A DNA stretch of 64,000 bases, taken from positions 1 through 64,000 of the forward strand of contig CACZJU010000001.1 of the NCBI GenBank assembly GCA_902781515.1, in the 5' to 3' direction. Made by a program: the position numbers and the translations under genes. This document shows positions 53,101 through 62,436 of this stretch, piece by piece (within the stretch, counting starts at the first letter, position 1; every line of letters begins with the position of its first letter). The notes under the pieces are model-generated. The model did not search any database, was not told where the DNA came from, and saw nothing but the letters and a program-made list of their open reading frames with translations. Origin of the DNA: an uncultured Bacteroidales bacterium (lineage in GTDB: Bacteria; Bacteroidota; Bacteroidia; Bacteroidales; Bacteroidaceae).

Positions 53101-56100
53101 CCACAAGAGTAGCGTCTGTGGAAGATATATCGTTGCTGACAGCCTCCACGTTTATCAAGTACATACAGGGTCGTGTTGATACTATCGTGGGCGGTAACTA
53201 TGGTGGCTATGACTACAAGGATCGCGAGTATTCCAATTATACTGATGCCGCTGGTAATCCAATAAATGGTTTTGGTTTCCCATACTTGCGGGACAATTCC
53301 TTTGTACTATTCCAACCCGTCAACAACTCCAAGAATTCAGTGTCCAACATCTTCGGTAGCAGTGAAGGCTATGCAGGTGACTACAAGCTGAACAACTCAA
53401 TGCAGACCGAGGCATACGTGCTTATCGACGATACTGAGAGTAGCGATGAAAACCGCTTTGTCAATATGGATGTCTATGGTGGTGGTAGCTATTCCGGTGT
53501 TGGTAAATACGATTACTTTGGTGCAGGCAGAACCATCGTTGACCTGTTTGCCGGTAGAGTCGGGGACGTATATGGCGGCTGTAACCGAGAAGGTCTGGTT
53601 GGCTATTCACGTGTGAATGTGCCTACAGAATCAACTATCAAGGTCAATGCTATCTTTGGTGGTGGCAAGGGATATAGTGAAGCGGAGATTGAAGATGATG
53701 GGAAACTTGCTATGCGCCTCTGCGACCACTATGTGACTTGCGTCAACTACAAAGGTGCCAATGCCATTGTGGATGATGCCATCTACGGTGGCAATCAGAA
53801 CTGCCGTATCGCCTGTGACACATACCTGAACATAGAGGCTCCTGTTATGCAGAGCAACGGCTATCAGGCCACTGTCTATGGTGGTGGATATGGTGGTAAA
53901 ACCGTAAGCGGACGTACAAATATCTTCATGAACAACGGTTCCAACGCCTACAATGTATTTGGTGGCGGTCGTGACGGTAACGTCTTCAACTATGCATCTC
54001 TGGCAAAGTGGATGGCTGATATATATGTCAATAAAGGTGGTCTTTCGCTGACAGAAGTGGAAAATGTGCGCTTACCGGTCTATCGTAGCATCCTTGAAAG
54101 TTTCGGCACCTATTTGGCAGCTAATCCTTTCGCTTTGCCAGCGAAGACAGGCACTTATCCTAATTCATCGGGAGTATATGACGGAACATACACCAACGAC
54201 ATCCTGCCCGATGCTGAAGATACATATATGAGGACGAGTTACCACCAGACCAATGTCCATATCATGCAAGGTGGTAATGTGAGCGGTTATGCCTACGGTG
54301 GCGGTTATGGTAGTGAAGCTATTGTCGGTGGTACTACCTACATCGAACTGAAGGGCGGTAATGTGGATAAGGATATCTATGGCGGTGGTCAGGGAGGTCA
54401 TGTTTATGATGAATTCAATCTTGGCTCCGACGTCTTCACTGCTACCACTAATGTAAATATCGAAGGCGGTATGTGCCGTAATGCCTACGGTGGCGGTTAT
54501 CAGGGTCACGTAGGCTACCATGTTGGCGACCTCAGCACCAATCCGTCAGCCGACCGTCATGCTGTGGCTAATGTCATCATTGGTAAGAAGAATGCAACCT
54601 CATTCACCGATGGTATTCCTGCCGTTATGCGTAATGTATATGGTGGTGGCGAAGGCGGTTCGGTATATGGAACCACAAACGTCACTGTTTACAACGGCTA
54701 TATCGGCTATCGCCATAAGAACATTGGTACCGAGCCGGCACCAGTATATAAATATGTAGAGGAACTCGACGACCAGAAACCCAATGCTCTTGACTATTCA
54801 GGAAATGTCTTCGGCGGCGGTTATGTAATCAACAGTTACGTTGATATTACCAATATAGATATGTACGGAGGTACTGTTCGTGGTAGTATCTATGGTGGTG
54901 GCGAGGTAGGTCCTATCGGACGTGGTACTGTACAGGATATCAGTTCATATGAGTCAGCAGAATATAAGGGCATAGTGAATGGCAATGCCCGTATCTTCAA
55001 GGCCGGTCAGACACATGTGAGAATGTACAACGGTCACGTCCTGCGTAACGTCTTTGGCGGTGGTCGTGGTAAGGACAGTTGGGGCGGCGACGGTACCATG
55101 TATATGGATAAGGACCTCGTGGCCTCTCTGGATATGAAGGTCAAGGGCTTCGTATTCGGTCAGACCGATGTGAACATATACGGCGGTGAAATCGGTACCG
55201 ACGAGGGTATGGCCCGTAGCTTCGGTAACGTATTCGGCGGTTGCGATGAAGGTGTTGTATATAGTGCTTACGAGCAGAATAATGCGTTGTTCATAGGTAA
55301 TAAACCGACAGGCAGTGTACGCTATGACAAGGGTGAAGAGGGCTATTATTATAGGTATAATGGTACAAAATACGTTAATCCTTCTGGAACCGCTCTTGAA
55401 GTTGGTGATGAGAAGTTCCTTACAGAAGACTGTCACGTGCTTATCGAGCCATGGCTTCAGACCAAAGCTCCTATCAACTACAATGCCAAGTTATACGCCG
55501 TAGGCGATTACATACCGACATCATATCTGAATACCCTGCCTAAGAAGGAAAAAGAAGATACAAGTTGGCCCGTGGAATGGGACTATGTAGATGCAGGTTC
55601 TGTTGTTGACGGTGATTTCGTAGAGCGTGGTATCATCATCCACAATGCTGTATTCGCAGGTGGTAACATTGCATACGGTAGTGACGGAATGTATGCCAAC
55701 ACCAAGACTGTGTTCGGCAACGCCACTGCCACCATTCACGATGTCTATAACCGCGACCTCATCACCATTGGTACTGGTCACACCGGAGGTTTGTATGGCG
55801 ATGGTAACCTGACATTGGTTGACGGCTATCGCGAGCTGAACGTCACCAACTACGGTACAGACTACTTTAATATTAAGGAACAAATCGACTATGCCGACTA
55901 TCTGGAACTGCCGCCACGTGAACAGGCATATTACGAACTGAAGTACAGGTGTATTGCGGCAGATGGATGTACTGATAATGAAGGTACCCATTATACCTAT
56001 GGAACCAGTATCCCTCGCGATGAATTGGTAGTACTTTTTGAAGGAAACACAGAAGTTCTTAAACCAGATGGCACGCCCAATCCTCTATATTGGACAGAGA

Positions 56101-59100
56101 ACGGTGTCGTTTCCCGTTATGCAGGTCGTATTCTGAACACAATCCAGCGTGCCGACTTCTGCGGTGTCTTTGGTAGCCGTATGGTCATGAGAGGTGCTAA
56201 GGACCGTGTGCCTGAAGTGGCAGACAATACCAACTACACCATCAACCGTGTGCGTGAGGTTTCGCTGAACCTGAAACGTACAACCAGAAGTGGGGACTTG
56301 GCTACAACCACAAATGAGGACGGTGATATAGTTTATGCAAAGCCGAATGCGGCGGAACACGGCAACTACTTCGGTATCTACAGTGTAGTTAACCATCTGG
56401 GAGCCCTTACCAGCGATGTTGACTTCCAGAATTCTATTCGCTATACAGATAATACCGATAATAAATATAAGGAAGACGCAAATTCAAAAGCATATAAGAC
56501 TGCAACCTTTGCCGACTGGAAGAAGGAATGGCATAAGGATCCTCGCCGAAACAATGGTTTAAGTCACAACGAACTGGCTTTGGCTTCAGGTGTATATCTG
56601 GAACTTACTACCGAAGAGGGTACTGGCAGAACAGTTGATACCAAGGAGTGGGGCATTATCACAGGTGTGGTACAGCTCGACCTTATCAATGTTGCCAAGG
56701 GCGTTGGTGGTGGCTTCGTCTATGCCAAGAACATCCACGGTGTGCGCCAGACGACTGGTAAGAAAAACACTCTTCTGTCTGATCTGAACAGGACTGGTGG
56801 TGTCGAAGACACATGCGCTGTTACCAATAAGGTTTGGAAATATATCGAGACTGATGCTGGTGCATCTGCCACTCAGGAAGAATGGCAGACCTCTGGTAAC
56901 TTTGTTCACAATACATTGGTCATTATCGACGACTGCTATAATGTCAGTGGTAAGTACCTGATGGGCAACCGTGTGCCTGCCCACTATTGGTACATTCGTG
57001 GTTCGGTATATGTTTACGACCAATACATCACGGCTCACACAGGTTCGCCTTCGGCATATAGCAAGAGTGTAGAACTGCCCATCACCATCTCCGCTGCAGC
57101 ACGCAACAAGATGACACTTATGGATGTGCAACCCAACCTCTACGCATACTATTCTAACTATAGCACAGGTTCTAGCACCGGTACGAAACTGAGTGACGAG
57201 CAGAAGGTGGTCATCAATGATGATGAATACTATCTGAACACTCCAATCAGTTATTGGGATTGGTCGTTGCTGCCCGCTTCTGAGCGCAACTTGTTCGTGG
57301 AAGAAACCTATGTAACGTCTGCAGTCTGCGAGATTAAAAACGGAGTTAATAAGGATACAATTCAGGCAGGTTATGTAATGCTGCCATCGGAATACACCAC
57401 TCTGCGTAATAATGCCGAACTGGTTGACATCACTCCTGATGATGAGGATGATACTAAGGTAAAGGCCGTGAAGAAGATGGTCAAGGACGAAGAAGGAAAC
57501 TACGTTGTGGCAAAGGACAGCAAGGATAGGCCAATTTACCTTCCATTCGAGTCTGTATTCCATTCGTCCAACGAGTTGAGTCATGAGACTGGTTATATGC
57601 TTACCTACAAGATGACTAACCCGGGTCTGTGGGATACTTGGTACACTAAATCCGAGAGCGCAACTCACGACAAGCAACAGAATACTGCTTCAGGATATAT
57701 ATATGGTCCTACCTATTACCTCGATTCGAGCAAGCTCGGTGGTGCAAGCGGTATGCTTCTTGGACAGACTGAATATGCGAAGGGCGCTGTTATACCTGAG
57801 AACATTTATACAAGCTATGGGAAAATTAGTCCAGATCATATACCTAACAATGATTTGGAAGAAGGTGATGAAGGATACGATGCAAGCAGAAAACAGGCAA
57901 CGTTTGAGCGAGCATACGTGATAACAGAGGAATGTTCTTCTGCTACCCGTCACTATTATGCCGGTGCTCCTGTATCTAAGACCGAAGGCACCAGTAGTGT
58001 AGATGTTAAAGCAGAACCTGCATACGTCTGCACGGGTACCATACAGCTTGGTCCTACCGATTACATATTCATCAACGACCTGATGACGGAAACTCAGAAG
58101 AATACGTATATGTCAACATATTCGAGTGTAGCCGACGACATTGATGCATTGGTAGTTCCTGCTTACTATTGTACAGATGATGGTCTCTATGGTGGCAACT
58201 ACTATACGACCAACACGAATTACCGTGCTCTCGATGCTTATAGCTCGATGTCAGAGGACGATCGTAAATACTTCCTTTTCAACTACGACGCCCTTGACCT
58301 GCTTATCGATCCGAACTACGAAAGTCCTAAGACCGGTAATAAATCTGAAGGACATAAGTACCAGTACGATAGTTATGAGGCTACCCCAGAAAAGGCTGAG
58401 ATAAATCTTACCGAATACTATAAAGCTGGAGATCCTGAGGTGGATGGAGAACCAGGCTCGCCTGTAGCTGACGATGTGAAGAAGCAGGGTGGTTATTCTG
58501 TTCCTACACCTATCGACTATAAGGCTGCGTTTGCTGGTAGTACCAGTGAAACGAGTCGCAAGTTAGGCATGAGCGTTAATGTTATTCATGCAAGAGCTAC
58601 GGAGTCGGAGCCTGTTTCAACGGAGCTTGTTTCAACGATTGTTGTCGGTGATACACTTTTGCGCGAAGATTATGAACGACTGCCGAACGAGCAGTATCAC
58701 TACGCACCTATTGATGTCACGGCTGAAAACAAGACCAATAAGTTCTACATTGTCAAAGAGGCATTCTTCTATAAGGAACCGTTTGCTGCCGGACAGATTA
58801 TTGACCGGGAGACTGTTTATGGACTGCCCGCATCTAATACGCCAGGTGAATTGAATCTGCGGAACAATGTCGATTCTCTTGATTTACATGATAAGAACAA
58901 TGGTACTTATTATTATTGTCGCGACAGCTATAAGATTGACAGTACAGCAGTTCAGAGTATAGCTGGAACTGATTACTCAGTAGGCTCAACGGTGCCTATT
59001 GGTACGCTTCTCTCTGAATCTGAATATGGAAAGTTGGTGAACTACCAGAAGAACTTTAATATTTTCGGTGAATCTCCAATGGAGACAAGTACGTTGTATG

Positions 59101-62100
59101 TGAGCCGCAATGCCGACTACGACAACCTTACTAAGGAGAAGATAATCACCGTTGTATATCAGTATGACTACGAGGAAAGCGACGAAGATGGCAAGCACAT
59201 CAACCCAATCAGCGAGCGTCACGTAGTAAGGATTCACATCACGTTCGAGAATGGTGTTCCTATCGTTGAGGATATTCAGGAGCCCGATATCGTGCTTCCA
59301 GGAACTGGTGTCACGATGCGTGTGCCTGGTGTTACATCCAATGGCTATGAGGTCATTGGTGGTGGATGGGAACTGTTCGAGACTCCTGAGGATGCCGAAA
59401 GCCACTTCAGCGGTAAGGAATACACGCCCACCAGTGAACCTCTCTACTGGTATCAGGACGAGTTCTATCTGGCATACTATGCAAAGACATATAATAGAGG
59501 TAAGACTTACTCTAACTCTGTACCTGTACACGTTGCCAACTACCACGACCTGAAGGAAGTGATGGATGATAAGACGAACCACTTGCACGTCGATTACGAT
59601 CGCACTCGTCTGAAGCGCGACGCGAAGATTTACATCAACGACTACAGCGGTAGCTCGCAGAATGGTCTCGACCTGTTCAAGAGCCTCTACGACCTGAGTA
59701 TGCTGCCCAAGCCCGATCCATCAGCTCTTGATGAAGAAGGACTCTATAAGAGTGGTGACTTTGAAGGTCACAAGCCGTTTAACGTGAATACAGCCACAGG
59801 CACCAACATCTACGACGAACAGACGTATGAAAGAGGTGTTAAGGGTGGTAATAACCTTGAATTCTTCTTCCGTACCGACATTGAGCGTCCATGCTCTGCT
59901 GAGGATCATTGGACACCAATCGGCAACGATGGTGAAGGCAATTGCTTCAGAGGTACGGTTCATGGTGATGGTCACACTGTCAGTGGTCTTGACAACTCGT
60001 TGTTCAACAACCTCTGCGGCGATGTCTATAACCTCGGTGTTACAGGTTCGTTCACTTCTGCCGGTGTGGTAGATCAGGGTAGTGGTTATGTCGAGAGTTG
60101 CTGGACCAACACTACGGGTACGCCTTCCGATGATGTATATGCCGTCTTTGGTAACCCAAGTCGAACAACAGATGAAATTGCAGCTAAGGGATCTGTGCAG
60201 CTTGTCAACAGCTATTATCAGGAAGAAAAGACCTATAAAACGACTGCCGCTGCTCATGGTGTAGCCACTGCAAAGAACGCGAAGGCATTCTACGATGGTG
60301 AGGTTGCTTATGATCTTAACAGCTTCTACTTGAACAAGCGTTACTATCAGGGCACTAACCAGAGCACAGGAAAGGAATATAAGTACTGGACTCTAAATGA
60401 CGACGATACTCGTGCCGATGAGACTTCTACAGGATTCTATCCCGCAAGCGGCTATGCTGCATACGGCGACCTCGGTTACGTTGAAGATCGCTTCAAGGAT
60501 GGCGACTTCCGCTATGCGGCTGGTGAAATCCCCACATCCGAGGACGAGCGTTACGATGCTGAAGATACCAAGAAGTTCTATCCCATCTGGCCCGACGACT
60601 ACATCTTCTTCGGTCAGAAGCTGACTTACGGCTATAATGCTCATTCGCATCAGAATACACCGTCGGCTGTGGCACGCTTCGAAGGTCGTCTGTCGCCGAA
60701 CAGCGATGCAAACCGTGTATATCGTGCACCTGCTTACTATGGTTCGAAGGTAATGGGCGTTGCACACTTCAACCCGACTGCATATCTAGCACAGTATGAA
60801 AAACTGACCGACGAGCAGATAGAAGCTCACGTTTCTCCACGTGAGGCATATCCGAATATGACGGCAATAGACTTCGCCGGTCATAACAATGCCAATGAGG
60901 TTAATGGTGCTTATGCTCTCGGACAGGCTGCTGCCGCAGGAGGCATACCTGCTCTGTACTATCCGCCTCTGCTCGACGACGACGGTCTGATTAGTATCCA
61001 GAACTGCGACGAGACACAGAACCTGTTGGCTTATGCACCTGCAGCATCTGGCGAGAGCGGTTATGTCAATGCCAAGACTGATAGCGTACTGACAAGCTAC
61101 TTCGCAGATCCCGTCTATAATGACCACTACGACAATTCAGATGGCTACCGCATCGTTAGCGAGTTCGCTGATAATATTCCTGGTCACCTCGTACAGAGCA
61201 ACTTGGTATCCATCAACGACCACTTACTTGTGGATAAGCAGGACTTCAACTGTCCTATTGCCTACTCATTCGACAAGGATCATCTGATGTGGCATCAGCG
61301 CAGACCTTCCAATAGCGATTTCGTTGACCACAACAATGGTTGGCAGGGCATAAGTCTGCCGTTCACAGCAGAGCTCGTGACCACACATCAGAAGGGTGAG
61401 ATAACTCACTTCTATAGTAAGAGTGAGAATGCTGCAAACAGCGATAAGAAGATTGGCCACGAGTACTGGTTGCGTGAGTTCAACGATATCAACATACCAG
61501 AAGGTGAGGCTAAGGCTAAGGCCGACTTCTTATATCCAACTGCAATTGCTGACGGCGATACCAAGGAAGTCACCAACAGGTTCCTTTGGGATTACTATTA
61601 TAAGAACGAGCCTGTACACGACCAGAAGGATGCCAACGAAGATATTTATCTGGAGTACAAGCAGTACTATAACGATACACGCCGTTACGAGGAATATCCG
61701 ATGATGGCTGCTGCCACACCGTACATCCTCGGTCTCCCGGGTGAGACTTACTACGAGTTCGACCTCAGTGGTATCTGGATGGCTAAGAACACGGCTGCTG
61801 CTATCAGTCAGCTCGAAAAGCAGATTATCACCTTCGCATCCGAGAAGCAAACCACTATCGGTGTGAGCGACGATGAGATGGCAGGAAAGACTGTTACATA
61901 CAATGGTATGGACTACATCTTCAAGCCCAGCTATATGAACAAAACTCTGGCTACGGGTAACTACGTTCTGAACAGCGACGGTAATGCATACGTTGCACTG
62001 GTTGCCGATGCTGCGACGAATACATCGAACGGTGTGACGACGGCACAGAACGCCTTCCGTCCTTACTTCGTTGCCACGGCTCATGTTGGTGGTAGCGGTA

Positions 62101-62384
62101 GCGGCAAGCATATGCTTCCCGAGCGTATCGTCTTCGGCGGCAATAATGGTGAACTGTATGAGGAAGGACCTGAGACAGAACTCAATGGTGGCATTGAGAT
62201 TTCAACACGCGGTCGCGCCATCATAGTCAAGTCGAACATGAAGGTTGACACTACCATACGCATTGTCAATGTTGCAGGTGTAACCGTCACCAGCTATGTT
62301 CTGGAGCCGGGTAAGACCGTTGAGACTCCCGTTAATGCCCATGGCACATACGTAGTTAACCGAAAGAAGATATTTGTGCAGTAA
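50127..62384 (+). CDS. Giant secreted Gly-rich repeat protein (4,085 residues) with T9SS-like C-terminus
   Basis: A single 12.3-kb frame. The leader has N-R-N-I-A-R-W at residues 4-10, and a signal peptide ends near 45 (FIFTAVPANAQ). Residues about 46-1900 hold some 35 short motifs such as VYGGGN, VFGGGR, IYGGGQGGHV and LYAGGN, spaced tens of residues apart, suggesting a beta-helix or beta-solenoid. The next part is mixed, including a GLUG-like stretch (about 3255-3335, NLGVTGSFTSAG) and GWQGISLPFTAELV near 3738. The C-terminus (from about 4010; IRIVNVAGVTV, GTYVVNRKKIFVQ) resembles a T9SS sorting domain. It may be a surface adhesin or a shaft linked to the fimbriae; this is inferred from context. 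Confidence 0.85.
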   Translation: MIGNRNIARWIGNSVTRGAQGVCAYLSFIILCLLFIFTAVPANAQVIGGHVYGGGNQGNVKGKTTVHVVAGDIDRVFGGARMANVGGRSYVHIDGANEATDSTILINQVYGGNDIAGNIGTSADPLPAELDSAAANGVTTEWNTLVRVSSKNTHSDVVTDGKKTTENAVFIGSLYAGGNGAFDYVAPDEEDSRHRIYEGETLIAFNETGFDRPEVDKTYLEVAGGSIGNAFGGGNNATIREKTVIHVQNESAVVNEVFYKDYDKLSAERVEKMGFNTGFTDVSAPEFQVGMFFGGNNRATMNIRPTWNLQEGKIRNLYSGGNRGSMTCHEGLLLDINPTVANAPNLIIDNIFGGCRMANVEPMVDGVYAPTTNLPGYSFPDEMSARVVVRRGNINNVYGGNDISGTVYGGSAVGIRCSVRGNVYGGGNGAYAYTDAEGRETDPVYGDFWYEQGEYETSVDALNAFRPNAEQVSIRLVGTEDHPTIIHGSVFVGGNCATISSKKANPKVELKMGSYVICDKVFLGNNGEKMVDPDILAKYADKTFSSLYLTGVDEFAKYMEGAAMPLQPSFIFSEEKNGDDQTYIDESSWVGSFFCGGNVGSMAVPGKNTYRFDRRLVIFEKLVGGCNNSYVAARDGLNATYWGGVLGSPEERPDYTDGAGNIQDRLEINFYNLSIKPKRWNDIFTQVTPGDPLIAGKEYYTTDMRHTKFIADGTEDSAEDTYYELTTLGTELEWNTAKWDLDEDEYVQFHSDAEDTEDERRLIDGNIYGGCYNSGHVNGNIIINLNEDVIDVDDVFDPANANVDFLAQRDDVNTLAMTVFGGGHGADTDVWGSTTVNHNNGYCFQIFGGGDKGLIGKKNINIDGTPEKDGNKYVYSYNPAYSTTVNLQGQATANDNESPVEDLAETEYIYAGGSEGDVCGNTLVNLGNGRIYDAFAGASIADILGHTEAYIGRQPDGNGGYKLAFPWIRDNVYGGNDFGGTIHGSKDFSSETTRVASVEDISLLTASTFIKYIQGRVDTIVGGNYGGYDYKDREYSNYTDAAGNPINGFGFPYLRDNSFVLFQPVNNSKNSVSNIFGSSEGYAGDYKLNNSMQTEAYVLIDDTESSDENRFVNMDVYGGGSYSGVGKYDYFGAGRTIVDLFAGRVGDVYGGCNREGLVGYSRVNVPTESTIKVNAIFGGGKGYSEAEIEDDGKLAMRLCDHYVTCVNYKGANAIVDDAIYGGNQNCRIACDTYLNIEAPVMQSNGYQATVYGGGYGGKTVSGRTNIFMNNGSNAYNVFGGGRDGNVFNYASLAKWMADIYVNKGGLSLTEVENVRLPVYRSILESFGTYLAANPFALPAKTGTYPNSSGVYDGTYTNDILPDAEDTYMRTSYHQTNVHIMQGGNVSGYAYGGGYGSEAIVGGTTYIELKGGNVDKDIYGGGQGGHVYDEFNLGSDVFTATTNVNIEGGMCRNAYGGGYQGHVGYHVGDLSTNPSADRHAVANVIIGKKNATSFTDGIPAVMRNVYGGGEGGSVYGTTNVTVYNGYIGYRHKNIGTEPAPVYKYVEELDDQKPNALDYSGNVFGGGYVINSYVDITNIDMYGGTVRGSIYGGGEVGPIGRGTVQDISSYESAEYKGIVNGNARIFKAGQTHVRMYNGHVLRNVFGGGRGKDSWGGDGTMYMDKDLVASLDMKVKGFVFGQTDVNIYGGEIGTDEGMARSFGNVFGGCDEGVVYSAYEQNNALFIGNKPTGSVRYDKGEEGYYYRYNGTKYVNPSGTALEVGDEKFLTEDCHVLIEPWLQTKAPINYNAKLYAVGDYIPTSYLNTLPKKEKEDTSWPVEWDYVDAGSVVDGDFVERGIIIHNAVFAGGNIAYGSDGMYANTKTVFGNATATIHDVYNRDLITIGTGHTGGLYGDGNLTLVDGYRELNVTNYGTDYFNIKEQIDYADYLELPPREQAYYELKYRCIAADGCTDNEGTHYTYGTSIPRDELVVLFEGNTEVLKPDGTPNPLYWTENGVVSRYAGRILNTIQRADFCGVFGSRMVMRGAKDRVPEVADNTNYTINRVREVSLNLKRTTRSGDLATTTNEDGDIVYAKPNAAEHGNYFGIYSVVNHLGALTSDVDFQNSIRYTDNTDNKYKEDANSKAYKTATFADWKKEWHKDPRRNNGLSHNELALASGVYLELTTEEGTGRTVDTKEWGIITGVVQLDLINVAKGVGGGFVYAKNIHGVRQTTGKKNTLLSDLNRTGGVEDTCAVTNKVWKYIETDAGASATQEEWQTSGNFVHNTLVIIDDCYNVSGKYLMGNRVPAHYWYIRGSVYVYDQYITAHTGSPSAYSKSVELPITISAAARNKMTLMDVQPNLYAYYSNYSTGSSTGTKLSDEQKVVINDDEYYLNTPISYWDWSLLPASERNLFVEETYVTSAVCEIKNGVNKDTIQAGYVMLPSEYTTLRNNAELVDITPDDEDDTKVKAVKKMVKDEEGNYVVAKDSKDRPIYLPFESVFHSSNELSHETGYMLTYKMTNPGLWDTWYTKSESATHDKQQNTASGYIYGPTYYLDSSKLGGASGMLLGQTEYAKGAVIPENIYTSYGKISPDHIPNNDLEEGDEGYDASRKQATFERAYVITEECSSATRHYYAGAPVSKTEGTSSVDVKAEPAYVCTGTIQLGPTDYIFINDLMTETQKNTYMSTYSSVADDIDALVVPAYYCTDDGLYGGNYYTTNTNYRALDAYSSMSEDDRKYFLFNYDALDLLIDPNYESPKTGNKSEGHKYQYDSYEATPEKAEINLTEYYKAGDPEVDGEPGSPVADDVKKQGGYSVPTPIDYKAAFAGSTSETSRKLGMSVNVIHARATESEPVSTELVSTIVVGDTLLREDYERLPNEQYHYAPIDVTAENKTNKFYIVKEAFFYKEPFAAGQIIDRETVYGLPASNTPGELNLRNNVDSLDLHDKNNGTYYYCRDSYKIDSTAVQSIAGTDYSVGSTVPIGTLLSESEYGKLVNYQKNFNIFGESPMETSTLYVSRNADYDNLTKEKIITVVYQYDYEESDEDGKHINPISERHVVRIHITFENGVPIVEDIQEPDIVLPGTGVTMRVPGVTSNGYEVIGGGWELFETPEDAESHFSGKEYTPTSEPLYWYQDEFYLAYYAKTYNRGKTYSNSVPVHVANYHDLKEVMDDKTNHLHVDYDRTRLKRDAKIYINDYSGSSQNGLDLFKSLYDLSMLPKPDPSALDEEGLYKSGDFEGHKPFNVNTATGTNIYDEQTYERGVKGGNNLEFFFRTDIERPCSAEDHWTPIGNDGEGNCFRGTVHGDGHTVSGLDNSLFNNLCGDVYNLGVTGSFTSAGVVDQGSGYVESCWTNTTGTPSDDVYAVFGNPSRTTDEIAAKGSVQLVNSYYQEEKTYKTTAAAHGVATAKNAKAFYDGEVAYDLNSFYLNKRYYQGTNQSTGKEYKYWTLNDDDTRADETSTGFYPASGYAAYGDLGYVEDRFKDGDFRYAAGEIPTSEDERYDAEDTKKFYPIWPDDYIFFGQKLTYGYNAHSHQNTPSAVARFEGRLSPNSDANRVYRAPAYYGSKVMGVAHFNPTAYLAQYEKLTDEQIEAHVSPREAYPNMTAIDFAGHNNANEVNGAYALGQAAAAGGIPALYYPPLLDDDGLISIQNCDETQNLLAYAPAASGESGYVNAKTDSVLTSYFADPVYNDHYDNSDGYRIVSEFADNIPGHLVQSNLVSINDHLLVDKQDFNCPIAYSFDKDHLMWHQRRPSNSDFVDHNNGWQGISLPFTAELVTTHQKGEITHFYSKSENAANSDKKIGHEYWLREFNDINIPEGEAKAKADFLYPTAIADGDTKEVTNRFLWDYYYKNEPVHDQKDANEDIYLEYKQYYNDTRRYEEYPMMAAATPYILGLPGETYYEFDLSGIWMAKNTAAAISQLEKQIITFASEKQTTIGVSDDEMAGKTVTYNGMDYIFKPSYMNKTLATGNYVLNSDGNAYVALVADAATNTSNGVTTAQNAFRPYFVATAHVGGSGSGKHMLPERIVFGGNNGELYEEGPETELNGGIEISTRGRAIIVKSNMKVDTTIRIVNVAGVTVTSYVLEPGKTVETPVNAHGTYVVNRKKIFVQ

Positions 62385-62396
62385 TAAAATGAATAC

Positions 62397-62426
62397 AACA
62401 TATAAAGATATAACATATAAAGATAT
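62397..62426 (+). repeat. 15-bp tandem duplication before the last gene
   Basis: ACATATAAAGATATA followed by ACATATAAAGATATG, in the gap after the giant gene. It looks like leader sequence, similar in style to other leaders in this window. Confidence 0.7.
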
Positions 62427-62436
62427 GATACGAAAT

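Noticed and set aside
56586..57677. 363-residue frame antisense to the giant gene
   Set aside because: It lies wholly inside the giant frame, with no leader, start context or domain. Similar shadows occur at 51885-52790 and 58986-59588.
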